Shown here: positions 1 through 9,548 of the stretch, one piece after another
Position numbering within the stretch: position 1 is the stretch's first letter
Layout of the letters: every line of letters begins with the position of its first letter
DNA from: Isoetes taiwanensis
Lineage: Eukaryota > Streptophyta > Lycopodiopsida > Isoetales > Isoetaceae
NCBI GenBank assembly: GCA_021234155.1
Contig: JAJEKV010000024.1
Span: forward strand, 12,002,913-12,066,912
DNA: 64,000 nt
Reading direction: 5' to 3'
Notes under the pieces: model-generated
The model's input: only the letters and a program-made list of their open reading frames with translations
What the model was told of the DNA's origin: nothing
Database searches by the model: none
Translations under genes and position numbers: made by a program

Positions 1-165
1 GCATTTTATATGATTAGCACAGTTTGTCGGGCGGCCGATTGTCGCCACGGTTTTCCCTCGAAAACCTTCGGGGCGGGGGTTTTTTAATCCGGGCAGTAAT
101 CCGCTTGCTGCGTTTTTGTATTGGGTCCCATAGACCGATTGGTCTCCGTGGACGATAAAAGTAAC
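1..165 (+). mobile_element. 3' end of a LINE retrotransposon
   Basis: This is the terminal 3' UTR of a non-LTR retrotransposon whose body lies left of the window. It matches the 3' end of the better preserved LINE at 30070-31535 in order and sequence: structured RNA module, about 30 bases of spacer, a GGGTCCCATA-type hairpin, then GGACGATAAAA. The second hairpin has stem GACC (133-136), loop GATT and stem GGTC (141-144). The other copy reads GGCC/GGCC there, so the pairing is kept by a paired change. A short CTTC simple repeat follows, as is common at LINE tails. Confidence 0.7.
37..101 (+). ncRNA. ENE-like RNA stability element, copy A
   Basis: The lower stem is GATT...AATC with an imperfect CC/GG continuation. 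Above it come a 5' U tract (51-54), CCC, CG, an A tract (61-64), an apical CC-TTCG-GG hairpin (65-72), a G run, and a 3' U tract (80-85) leading into the descending stem. U tracts facing each other between a lower stem and a G/C upper stem are the hallmark of ENE elements, which hold the poly(A) tail or an A-rich tract in a U-A-U triple helix and protect RNA from decay. ENE function is inferred from architecture. The lower stem is the weakest of the four copies here. Confidence 0.6.
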
Positions 166-999
166 TTCCTTCCTTCCTTCCTTTATGTTGGCATGTTTTT
201 GCATTATATGCGTTTACATGGTTGTTTGACTTTTTATGTTCAGCATCATTTGAATTTGCTTTTTTCCTATATACGGTGTCTCAAACTAGTTTCCATGTTG
301 TGCTTATTAGGTGGTATACATTATTCGGGTGCATGGAATAAATTACTACTCCTATATTTTAGTGTAGCCAAAATAGGTTTAGCTAAACTACCTTCAAATT
401 GGGGCTAGAAGTTTCTAACACTTGGCTAAACTAAATGGTTTTTCTCCATCACAGTTTCTTGCTTTTGGCTAAACTTCCACAAAATGGAAACGCAAATATG
501 AGCCATCACGCTATAGTAATTTAAAAAAATCCAAGTATTTTGGCAAAGATATTGAATTTATTGTAAATACATAAATCAAGACACAAACATACATGAACAT
601 GTTCAAAAACCTAAAAAAAAAAAAAGGGACTATATTGATCCTTTTCCTCTAATGCTTCGACTTTGTACTTGGAACAAGAAAGAAAGTGGAAAAAAGAAAA
701 ATATAAATCCTATTTGAAATTTCTTAAAGTTAGTACATACATTGGTGTTGAATTTCGTGCTAATCTATCCATTTTTCCAAGCCCACTCTATCTTAGGTTT
801 AGCTAATCGATGTCCTGATAAATATGTCTGGAGGTAAAGGTTTGGCTATTCAACCTAAAAATTCACTTGGGCGGCAGAAAGATTGGGCTAAAATTTTCTT
901 TTTCTTGGGCATTTTTTCCATTTACTTTAGCACATTTTTCTTGGAAAAAATGCTACAAAATAGCCATTTGGCTAACCTTAGCCGTTATTTTATTCCATG
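166..999. other. AT-rich spacer, no gene seen
   Basis: AT-rich sequence with short A and T runs, including an A run near 613-627. ORFs here are short and have no recognisable protein features. I see no terminal repeats or RNA genes. Confidence 0.6.
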
Positions 1000-2548
1000 T
1001 TCGGGTGGTATTATCTTCTACATTCTTGGTTTCCCATAGTTGTTGGATTTTATTTTTTGCACTTGTGGTTTATCTTGTTTTTTGATGCCCCACGCTCTTT
1101 CACAGTTGTCTGGGTTATTCCAGTTCATTTTCTTGTTTATGTTCTGGCCGCATTTTTACTTTATTTTCTTTCTGTGGCCTATGTGTTGTTTCCTTGGGCT
1201 TATCGTTTTTTGTTACGCCTCATTTTTACGTTTCCTTGTGCTCCGAATTAACTTTAGTTTCCGTTTCCTTCTCGACCATTCTTTTGCGCGGTGCTGGTAT
1301 GTCTACATTCTCGTCCTCAATCTCGTCCCTCATTTGCCCAAGTATGTTTTTCCTATTGAGGCCTTTATTCATGGCTTTATGCATATGGTATTTGTCTTCT
1401 GCTTCACCGCACGTTTCTCCTATGCTACCCTGAACCAGACCTTAGTATTACACGTCATTTGTATCTGTGCTCTTTAGTTTTGCGTATATGTGGGCCTCAT
1501 TTTATTCACTCTATCCATCTCCTCGCTTGTTTTTCTTCTCGTGTTGTTTTTCCATTTTATGCATGCAGGACATTTCCTGGGTTTTCATTTTTCCTGTTAT
1601 TGTCTCTGTGGCGTATTTTGTCTGCCCTATGCCCAGTGTATGCCGCTTCCACACTTTCCGAGGATAAGTTTTCTTCTGTATCTTTTTCCTCCTTTTGAGC
1701 CTTATCTTGCTACCGGCTGCCTTTTTACCTTAACATGGTTTTCTTTTCTTCTCGTTGTTGTCCTTCTCGTTCGCTTGCTGGGGTGTCTTCTTCGACTCAT
1801 CATCGTGAAGGACTTGTTTTATGGAGGCGTCCTTTTTCTTCGTCTCGTAGTTGGTGTGCTTTTCTTTCCATTGTTTTTGTTCTCTAATGTCCTTCCTTTT
1901 TTCAGGTCACTGAGCTGATGCTGTCTATTGCGGGCACTTCCAGCTCTTCTCCCTCCGCTTCGCTTTCTCCCCCACGGCTCGCTCGTGCTGCTGGTTCTCG
2001 TCGTCATCGCGAATTTCATTAAATTTCAACTTCCCTCTCCCGCCATTTTACCTTTACCCTCTTTGGCTCATCAGTCTACCTCTCGTCGAGCTCGCCCCCC
2101 TCGTACCTTTTTTCCTCTCGTGCCTCAGCATGTACGCTCTTTTGTTCTCCACTTCGCGCATCCTGCGGTTTCTTTTCCCTCTCTGGCCCGCGCTGCTCTT
2201 GTTGTATTTTCCTTTGCCGCTTTTTTGCGCATCTCGGAGCCCCTTGCCTTCAATTGGCGTGACGGCTGCTGGCGGTCCTCGTCTTCTCTCGCTCGCTACG
2301 TGGTGTGCGACTCTACTCAACCTCGCCATGTTTCTCGTCCGATCTTTATATCTATGCATTTTTACATTCCTATGCGTAGGTTTTTTCCTCTTTGCCTTTT
2401 TCTCTCAGTTACTTGTTATTTTTCCTTCTTATTTATCGTTATTGTTTATTCTTTTTGGGGATCCATGTTGAAGGGTTCCTTTGTTGGCTTGCATTCATAT
2501 CATATGGTTTTGTCATCGCCTTGTTGCCGTTCTCGTTGGCATGCCAGG

Positions 2549-2715
2549 GCGCTTCCTTCGATTCGTCATCGTGGCGGCGTCCCTTTCTTTTCATTGTTTT
2601 TGTTCTCTAATGTCCTTCCTTTTTTCAGGTCATTGCCATCCAGCCGGGCGCTTCCTTAGATTCGTCATCGTGGCGGCGTACTTCTCTTTTCATTGTTTTT
2701 TCTATAATGTCCTAT
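2549..2715 (+). repeat. 99-bp tandem repeat, two copies
   Basis: The unit starts with GCGCTTCCTT at 2549 and again at 2648. It contains ATTCGTCATCGTGGCGGCGT and a pyrimidine tract that in the first copy ends TTTTTTCAGGTCA, resembling a 3' splice site. A more diverged relative with the same tract lies near 1790-1910. Confidence 0.75.
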
Positions 2716-2931
2716 CATCTCCTCGATACTATCATCTCCTCGATACTCCGGTTCCTATCATCTCCTCGATACTCCGTCCGACGGCCCTCCTTTTTTGTTC
2801 CTCTCCTTTCTCTCTGCGTCCTTTATCCTATCCGACTGCTCGGGGGTGGTGGCAGGAGTGTCTTCTTGCTATCGGCTTAAGCTGGAGGTTTCGCAGTGAC
2901 TAGGCTTATAGTTGAGGAAGTCCTTTGGTAG

Positions 2932-2971
2932 TCGGCCGGTTTTGTGTCTCTCGCGAGTCCCTTCCCAGAAT
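2932..2971 (+). repeat. 40-bp direct repeat, left copy
   Basis: Starts TCGGCCGGTTTTGTGTCTCT and ends CCCTTCCCAGAAT. An identical copy lies at 3904-3943, so the pair encloses about 930 bases including the hairpin array and ENE-like module. Its last 15 bases also form the left arm of the hairpin at 2957-3013. It may mark an element boundary, but no target duplication was found. Confidence 0.7.
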
Positions 2972-3013
2972 CCCATCGATCCGAGCCATCGGATCGCCAT
3001 TCTGGGAAGGGAC
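2957..3013 (+). repeat. Long hairpin with 15-bp perfect arms
   Basis: The left arm GTCCCTTCCCAGAAT (2957-2971) is an exact inverted match to 2999-3013. A second perfect 7-bp pair, CGATCCG (2977-2983) with CGGATCG (2990-2996), extends the stem inward. Confidence 0.85.
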
Positions 3014-3173
3014 GAGCGCCTATATTAGGCCTTTTCTGTTTTGGCTCGGTTATCGGCGTCTTCTCGCAGCAGTTCTTCTCCTCTCGTGGCTTCCCTCCCT
3101 TCCCGCCCTGCTGATGGTGGCGCATGAGTCTTTTTCATTTGTATTTTTTGTTGTTCATGCCTCTTTGTTGTTC

Positions 3174-3376
3174 TCCACCTGTGAGTGTTGCTATTCTTAT
3201 GTTTCTGTTCCATCGCCCTCCTGTTGTGTTGTTCTCCACCTCACGGTGATCTTTATTTTCACCTCGGGGTGATGCATATTTTACATAGTGGTTCTCCACC
3301 CACCGGGTGATGCTTTATCTTTGTTTATTTCCATCTCGAGGGTGATGCATATTGGTTCTCCACCCGCTGGGTGATG
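3174..3376 (+). repeat. Array of six short CACC/GGTG hairpins
   Basis: Six units of the form (TTCT)CCACC - 3 or 4 bases - GGTGATGC occur in a row. The loops differ (for example TCAC, TCG, ACC, GCT), while the arms and the GATGC that follows stay similar. Some arms show paired change, CACC/GGTG against CACCC/GGGTG. The first and fifth units are weaker. Confidence 0.6.
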
Positions 3377-3685
3377 CTATCTTTTTCTGTTATGTTCTTT
3401 TTTCCTCTGTTTTTATTTTCGGACTTTCTTGGTGCCGCTTGTGCTGTTTGTTTTCTCGACCATTTACGTGTTCTTTTTGGGAGCTTTGTTGGTATTGCTT
3501 GCGGGGATTCCGTCGTTTTTCCACCGTCGGTCCCCGGTCCTGTTCTATTTCTGTTCGCCATTATCCCTCTCCTTCCGTTCTCCATGGATACATTCGGGGG
3601 GCGCTTTAGCCGGGGTCGTGCTCTATTTTGCGTTCGCCATCAACTCATTTCTCTCCGTTCTCCAGGCAACACATTCAAGGTTGTT

Positions 3686-3762
3686 GGCGACTATTTCTCA
3701 TTAGGGTTTTCCTCGAAAACCCGAAAGGGCGGGGTTTTTTATCCCGATGAGAAGTTGTCGCC
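3686..3762 (+). ncRNA. ENE-like RNA stability element, copy B
   Basis: This copy has the longest lower stem: GGCGAC...TTCTCAT...GGG (from 3686) pairs with CCC.ATGAGAA..GTCGCC (to 3762). Above it are TTTT (3707-3710), CC, an A tract, the CCC-GAAA-GGG apical hairpin, GGGG and T6 (3735-3740) followed by ATCCC. The lower stem differs completely from copies C and D yet stays complementary, while the core is nearly constant. A second hairpin and a CT repeat follow at 3801-3860, as in the LINE copies. Confidence 0.7.
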
Positions 3763-3903
3763 ATTACCCTTTTATTTTGCCTTGGCACATTTTCTTTTTA
3801 GGGGGTAGTCCGATATTGTTCCTATGGTCGGCTATCCCCTCTCTCTCTCTCCTTAGTTTTTCACCCATTGTATACTGCTGCTGCGATGAATGACAAGTCT
3901 ATA

Positions 3904-3943
3904 TCGGCCGGTTTTGTGTCTCTCGCGAGTCCCTTCCCAGAAT
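3904..3943 (+). repeat. 40-bp direct repeat, right copy
   Basis: Identical partner of 2932-2971. Sequence character changes just after it, from pyrimidine-rich to A-rich, so it may lie at the end of the element. Confidence 0.7.
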
Positions 3944-4223
3944 AGACCATGTTGTTGCCTAAAAACAACAAATGTAAATCTTTTGCCATATGGATCTGAG
4001 GGTCCTCCAAAATGGCATGATTAATATTGAATTGAATTGAATTGAATTACATGCAATTTCTTAGTTTGAGGAATGTGATAAATTTGCTCCATATAAATAG
4101 ACTGTGAATAAGGAAAAGCAATGACCCCTTACCTGCTGACCCATGATCATTCTCACGGAGCTCTCTCAGAGTGAGGTCCTTATCATATTACCCATCAAGA
4201 AGAGAGGGATAAGCCCCTGATGA

Positions 4224-4295
4224 GGGCCATTTTATGTATGGCCGAAATGTCGAGGGCAGAGGCCCGAGACATTTTGGCCATACACAAAATGTCCC
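4224..4295. repeat. 34-bp-arm foldback
   Basis: The left arm 4224-4257 and right arm 4261-4295 are inverted copies with about five mismatches in 34 positions and a very short loop. The central match includes TGTATGGCC. It is followed by a T run. It could be the core of a foldback MITE or a small-RNA precursor; the sequence alone does not decide. Confidence 0.7.
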
Positions 4296-4714
4296 GAATT
4301 TGTTTTTTTTTTTTTTTGCATAATACACAAGGGATCAGAGCGTTATCTGCCTTAACAACGTGATCCGAGCATTTATCTCATATCTGGCATTTCGGCCACA
4401 ACATCTTGGCGATGGCATAACATCCTAGGTTCTTATGCATTCAGATGCATAACGTTTGGGCCACAGTGTGTTATAGCTGATAATCTACTAAATTGTATGA
4501 GGTTTGGACAATTACCACAAGATCTGCGTGAATCCATTGGTCATGAAATTCTACTAGATCATAAAGAATCAAGTGAAGATTCAAAAGGTGGTGGTAGATT
4601 GCAAAATGGAGAAGCTCCTCTCTAGATATATGGGTTTAAGTGGCAGAGGTACGATGGACAAATTCTGGTCCATGGACCACAGATGGTCCAGTGGACAACT
4701 CTAGTGTTAAGAAA

Positions 4715-4726
4715 GCTCTGATACCA
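4715..4726 (-). other. Initiator-Met primer-binding-site remnant
   Basis: GCTCTGATACCA is the reverse complement of TGGTATCAGAGC, the plant LTR-retrotransposon primer site. It is followed by TGATAGAACTAG, which could be the end of a minus-oriented LTR. No coding remnant was identified beside it. Confidence 0.35.
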
Positions 4727-5816
4727 TGATAGAACTAGTGTAAAACCAGCACAAACTGCGCATGATCGACTCAAGAGATAGAATAGAAGAACAACTCTAT
4801 TAAGAAAAGCAATAGAAAATATAATCTCTACTTCTGAGCATTGTTTTAGTACATAACACATAATGAATATAATACAATTGACGAGACTAAGAATAGTAGT
4901 CTATTGTTTAACCACCGCCCACTAATTACGTCGATTTAGGGTCGGTGTTCCTAAGAGTATATCTAGAATATCAAAGTACTAAAATTACTGCAAAGAATTG
5001 TAAGAATCATAGAAAATTTCTTGCAGCTGATATTATGTTAACAATGCTATGAAATGCTAGAGATTTTGATTCTTAAAACTGATCTCTCCAATTGTCTATT
5101 TTTTATGCCAATAATCTGCATAAAGCCAGACAATCACGTAGGAGCTCCAACAACAGATGAATCCATAAAGAAGCTGGAATGCAATGCAAATGAATATGGC
5201 AGTGTGAACAGAACCTAGACCATCTAGAACAAAAAGTTAACCATAAAATAAGGCAGGGAATGCAAAGGATACAATCAATAAAAAAAGAAAATATAAGTTG
5301 GACCTAATAAGTCGTTGCAGTGAACTAGGCATGCCAAGAACAGCTTCTGCATGCTTTGAAGAATGGTAGCCAAGGGCCAATCGAGTTGTGACATTAGCAT
5401 GTTATCTTGCAATAGATAGATCAATAATCATACCTGCTGTGAGTTGAAGACACGGAGATAGTAGCATTTCTTATTGCATCATTCAATCTTGACGACATGC
5501 CAAGCAAAGTTGATGGAACTTCCACAATTGCATGCACGATTTGCATCAATCTTCCAGTTCTCATCAGTTCATACATCTTTTACTTTTGCTCGACAGGCAA
5601 CACGAAAAGTGATGTTGCATGGTATGAACCATATGAATCAACACACCAACCCGAAAAGTGATGTTGCATGGTATGAATCATACGAATGTTATGCATCAAC
5701 ATGTTAGTAGATTCCTGCCAAGTTTGATGGAAAAGCAATATGTCATGTATGCTCTTTTCTTAGAGCCGAAGTTGTATGTCATAAGCAAAATCTTACTATG
5801 AAATAATTAAGTTAGA

Positions 5817-6190
5817 GGAGGGTCACCAATAGCGGATCATGGTCCAATAGCAGACCATGGTAAAATGGATCAATTTTGTCGATAGTGGCTCAACACAAAT
5901 TTTTTATAATCTCAACCATTGAATCAATTGGGTAAAAAAAATGGAATCAATCTCAATCATCCAATCTTGATCCACATTAGGGTATTTGAATGATCCAACT
6001 ATTTTTAGATTGGCCCATTTCATGTGAAGATTTCGTGGGCTATATGCACTTAAATTTTTTCAAGAAAAGTATACGGAATACTTCATGCCAAGAGCTTCTA
6101 AGTCATGCATTTGAAGGGAAAATTTATTTTAATTCTCAATCTTTCCTTGTATATGATTCTTAAGTGGTCCACTATTGGTACACCCCCCAT
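5817..6190. mobile_element. MITE with imperfect terminal inverted repeats
   Basis: The ends GGGTCACCAATAGCGGA and, inverted on the right, GGGTGTACCAATAGTGGA match over most of about 25 bases. The interior is AT-rich and non-coding. Sequence containing GTCATAAGCAAAATCTTACT flanks the element on both sides (near 5778 and 6340), so a small local duplication accompanies it. No clear target duplication was identified, so the superfamily is open. Confidence 0.45.
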
Positions 6191-6765
6191 GTGTTCTTGT
6201 CGTGATCCAATTTGAACATGGATGGTTGTTATACCATAGCATCATTTGAAGCGTTGACTACCTATAATTAAAGCATTATTTTTAAAAAGAAAAAAAAAGT
6301 TACATACGTTCTTTTGTTAGAGCCAAGAGTTGTAATACGTCATAAGCAAAATCTTACTGTTTTAAAGTTAATAAAATAAAAGCGTGCTTGAAAATAAAAT
6401 TGTGTTCAATCATGTAGTTATAACTCTTACTCCTTATTGCTCACTCCTTATTGCTCACTCTGGATCATTGATCCAGAGATGATTACATGAATATCTGAAA
6501 TCAAGGGCCGTGGAATTTCCATATCACACCCATGTACAATTCGTTGCTCCCCATACATGTATTTATATAAGTACATTACGTATGGAAGACAAATAGAAAC
6601 AGAGTAATATGACTAATTCAGATAATTTGGTAACTGTGTAAATGCATGGAAGTTACAGTTCATTCACATCATGGAAAGAACCTAACGAAGACAAATTACA
6701 TGTGGAAACGCACATTACAGAAACAACTGTGTGACGTAAAGACATTCTTAAGAACGAAACAGCAC
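6191..6765. other. Spacer, no gene seen
   Basis: AT-rich sequence without coding features. It contains a perfect 10-bp inverted repeat, CTCTGGATCA/TGATCCAGAG, near 6460-6481. Confidence 0.55.
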
Positions 6766-8570
6766 ATGCACATGAAATTACATATGCGAACTCCAAGTTA
6801 TATATAAGAACTCAAAACATTTGCATTCATAAAAAACAGGAGTGGCTTCACAAAGAAGCTTGAAGAAGAGCAGGCTTCACAGGCAAGCAGTCCATACAGA
6901 AGATGGACAACTTTTGCACATAGAACAACCATAAAATGAACAACAAGAGCGACCTAAGGCAGATTTACATGGCCACCCATAGCCATCTCAGGCCTCCATA
7001 GTGCGATATATCACATCATACACGCACAGAACCACAAGGCACAAACGAAATCACATGTGTAGCTTTATATTACATGTAGGCAGCTTCACAAAGAAGCCTG
7101 CAGAACAGAAACCTAGCACCTAAAAAGACACGAGACAAAAACAAATTCACATGAGCTCCCATGGCCCCTGAGGCCATATCCACCTCCTGCCAGATTCTCA
7201 ACGATTCCAACCGTACAACCCACCTCACTTCGCCCCTCTAGCAGCCATATCTCCATCCATACAGTAGCAATTGGAACAGCAGCCCGACAACCGATGTACT
7301 TTCCAAGAAAGTTCGTTGATGCAACAAATGATTGATGTGTCTCTACCGTTCCAGCACAGATAACACAGACTCCGAAAGAAATTGCTCCACAATCAGGCAA
7401 TCAAAGAGCACAGCTGACGAGCCCTCAATCAATCCACACGCCACATAATTGGAATCACCCACATATTCCTTCTTGAATATGCAGAAGAATTTCTTTGCTT
7501 CGGAAGCAAGCAACATGCAAAATTCTGACACTGGCAATCCCATTTGAAGCCCGAGTATGCGAACTGCTGCTCCCAAAAGACTAACAAATACAGGGAAAAC
7601 TACAAAATGCTGGTCAAAAAAGACCCAACAAGGCAATCCTCACTACGTTTCAGCCCTCCCAATTGATAAGAAGCTGAATCAACATGAAATTACATATGCG
7701 AACTCCAAGTTATATATTTTGCATTCATAAAAACCAGGAGTGGCTTCACAAAGAAGCTTGAAGAAGAGCAGGCTTCATAGACAAGCAGTCCATACAGAAG
7801 ATGGACAACTTCTGCACACAGAACAACAATAAAATGAACAACAAGAGCGACCTAAGGCAGATTTACACGGCCACCCATAGCCATCTCAGGCCTCCATAGT
7901 GCGATATATCACATCATACACGCACAGAACCACAAGGCACAAATGAAATCACATGTGTAGCTTTATATTACATGTAGGCAGGTTCACAAAGAAGCCTGCA
8001 GAACAGAAACCCAGCACCTAAAAAGACACGAGACAAAAACAAATTCACATGAGCTCCCATGGCCCCTGAGGCCATATCCACCTCCTGCCAGATTCTCAAC
8101 CATTCCAACCGTACAACCCACCTCACTTCGCCCCTCTAGCAGCCATATCTCCATCCATACAGTAGCAATTGGAACAGCAGCCCGACAACCGATGTACTTT
8201 CCAAGAAAGTTCGTTGATGCAACAAATGATTGATGTGTCTCTACCGTTCCAACACAGATAACACAGACTCCGAAAGAAATCGCTCCACAATTAGGCAATC
8301 AAAGAGCACAGCTGATGAGCCCTCAATCAATCCACACGCCACATAATTGGAATCACCCACATATTCCTTCTTGAATATGCAGAAGAATTTCTTTGCTTCG
8401 GAAGCAAGCAACGTGCAAAATTCTGACACTGGCAATCCCATTTGAAGCCCCAGTATGCGAACTGCTGCTCCCAAAAGACTAACAAATACAGAGAAAACTA
8501 CAAAATGCTGGTCAAAAAAGACCCAACAAGGCAATCCTCACTACGTTTCAGCCCTTCCAATTGATAAGAA
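6766..8570. repeat. Tandem duplication of about 0.9 kb
   Basis: Copy 1 (about 6766-7671) and copy 2 (about 7682-8570) are nearly identical, with an offset near 898 bases and a 14-16-base deletion at the start of copy 2. The minus strand of each carries the same two short ORFs (about 95 and 97 aa, 7113-7636 and 7984-8534). They read as broken pieces of one Cys-rich, Gly-rich protein that I do not recognise. The ORFs keep their frames between copies only because the copies are recent, so this does not prove they are coding. Confidence 0.8.
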
Positions 8571-9359
8571 GTCCTCCAAACCACAACAGAATCAAATCCT
8601 AGTTCCAGCAGATCTCTGGCGAATCAGAACCAACAAACCCAACGAATCCAATACCTCAGGCTTCACACCTTCATGTCGTACCCCTGTGTCAGCAAAATCG
8701 GTTCCAACTGAGGCCGATGAGGCACCTCTTTTGGCAAGCCAAAGGGAGCAACATCTCCACACCCGGCATGTTCGCCATCTCCTCCAGCACAGCGGAATCC
8801 TCATCTGCTCGCCCGCCTTGGTCGGAGCATGCCTGCCACGAATTCGTCACAGCTCCTCTTTGTCCAGTGGAAAAAAAAAAAAAAAGACCCAGCGAAACCC
8901 TAACCCCTATATTTCGGCCGACCTTTGCCAAAACCATATGCACAACATAATTTGCCAAAAGACCCAGCAAAACCCTAACCCCTATATTTCAGCCGACCTT
9001 TGCCAAAACCATATGCCCAACATAATTTGCCAACCTTATGACATGTTGTAATATCATTGTCACTAAGGTGTGAGTCAAATAACTAAGCGGGGCAACCCAA
9101 CTCAATCTGATTGATGCTTACACATTTCGGTGTACATACATGTCCAAATCACTGCCCAAAATCAACATACACCCAAACAAAAACACACTCAAATGTTTCT
9201 AGTTTATTTATTTAGACATTAAAATTCTCTCAGCCGTCACATTTTTTTGAGGTTGAACATTGCACTCAGATCTATTAAGATAAAATCATGGAACTTCCGT
9301 CCTAGATATAAGAAGAGCCTTGAAAGGTGATATACAAACACTGACATATCGACAAGGTA
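8571..9359. other. Spacer with a 75-bp tandem duplication
   Basis: No gene recognised. Two copies of a 75-bp unit starting GACCCAGC lie at 8886-8960 and 8961-9031, preceded by an A run. The rest is AT-rich up to the Copia insertion. Confidence 0.55.
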
Positions 9360-9364
9360 AGATG

Positions 9365-9548
9365 TGTTCGAGGCATTCTAGGCCTCACATCTATGTTTAT
9401 CTAGATATCTACTATTATTAGTATATTTATCTACTTATTATTAGACTTGCCTTTTAGGCAAGATATATGTACACATGAAAAGCATTAATGGAAGTATCTT
9501 GTGTGTGCAACCTTCTCTTGTTGTTTACTTGTTATTACTTGTTTAATA
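9365..9548 (+). repeat. Copia 5' LTR
   Basis: Starts TGTTCGAGGC and ends TGTTTAATA directly before the primer site. It carries 15 bases (TTCTAGGCCTCACAT) that the 3' LTR lacks. Confidence 0.9.

Larger units (their letters stand above)
1000..3950 (+). mobile_element. Pyrimidine-rich, hairpin-rich retroelement-like region
   Basis: About 3 kb whose plus strand is dominated by T and C, with many overlapping hydrophobic, low-complexity ORFs that look like a composition effect rather than genes. It holds a 99-bp tandem repeat (2549-2715) with a diverged copy near 1790-1910, short CTCCTCGATA repeats (2708-2785), a long hairpin (2957-3013), six short related hairpins (3174-3376) and an ENE-like module (3686-3762). 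The end is a second hairpin (3801-3839) plus a CT microsatellite, which resembles the LINE 3' ends elsewhere in the window. I infer a non-autonomous retroelement; no reverse transcriptase is visible. Confidence 0.45.
3951..5816. other. Intergenic stretch with old transposon remains
   Basis: No gene recognised. It holds the foldback at 4224-4295, a possible minus-strand LTR-retrotransposon primer site at 4715-4726, and a two-copy repeat of about 45 bp around GAAAAGTGATGTTGCATGGT near 5605-5690. Confidence 0.5.

Noticed and set aside
1000-3800. Many overlapping hydrophobic ORFs on the plus strand
   Set aside because: All frames are open because the strand is T/C-rich. The proteins are Phe/Leu/Ser low-complexity with no motif.
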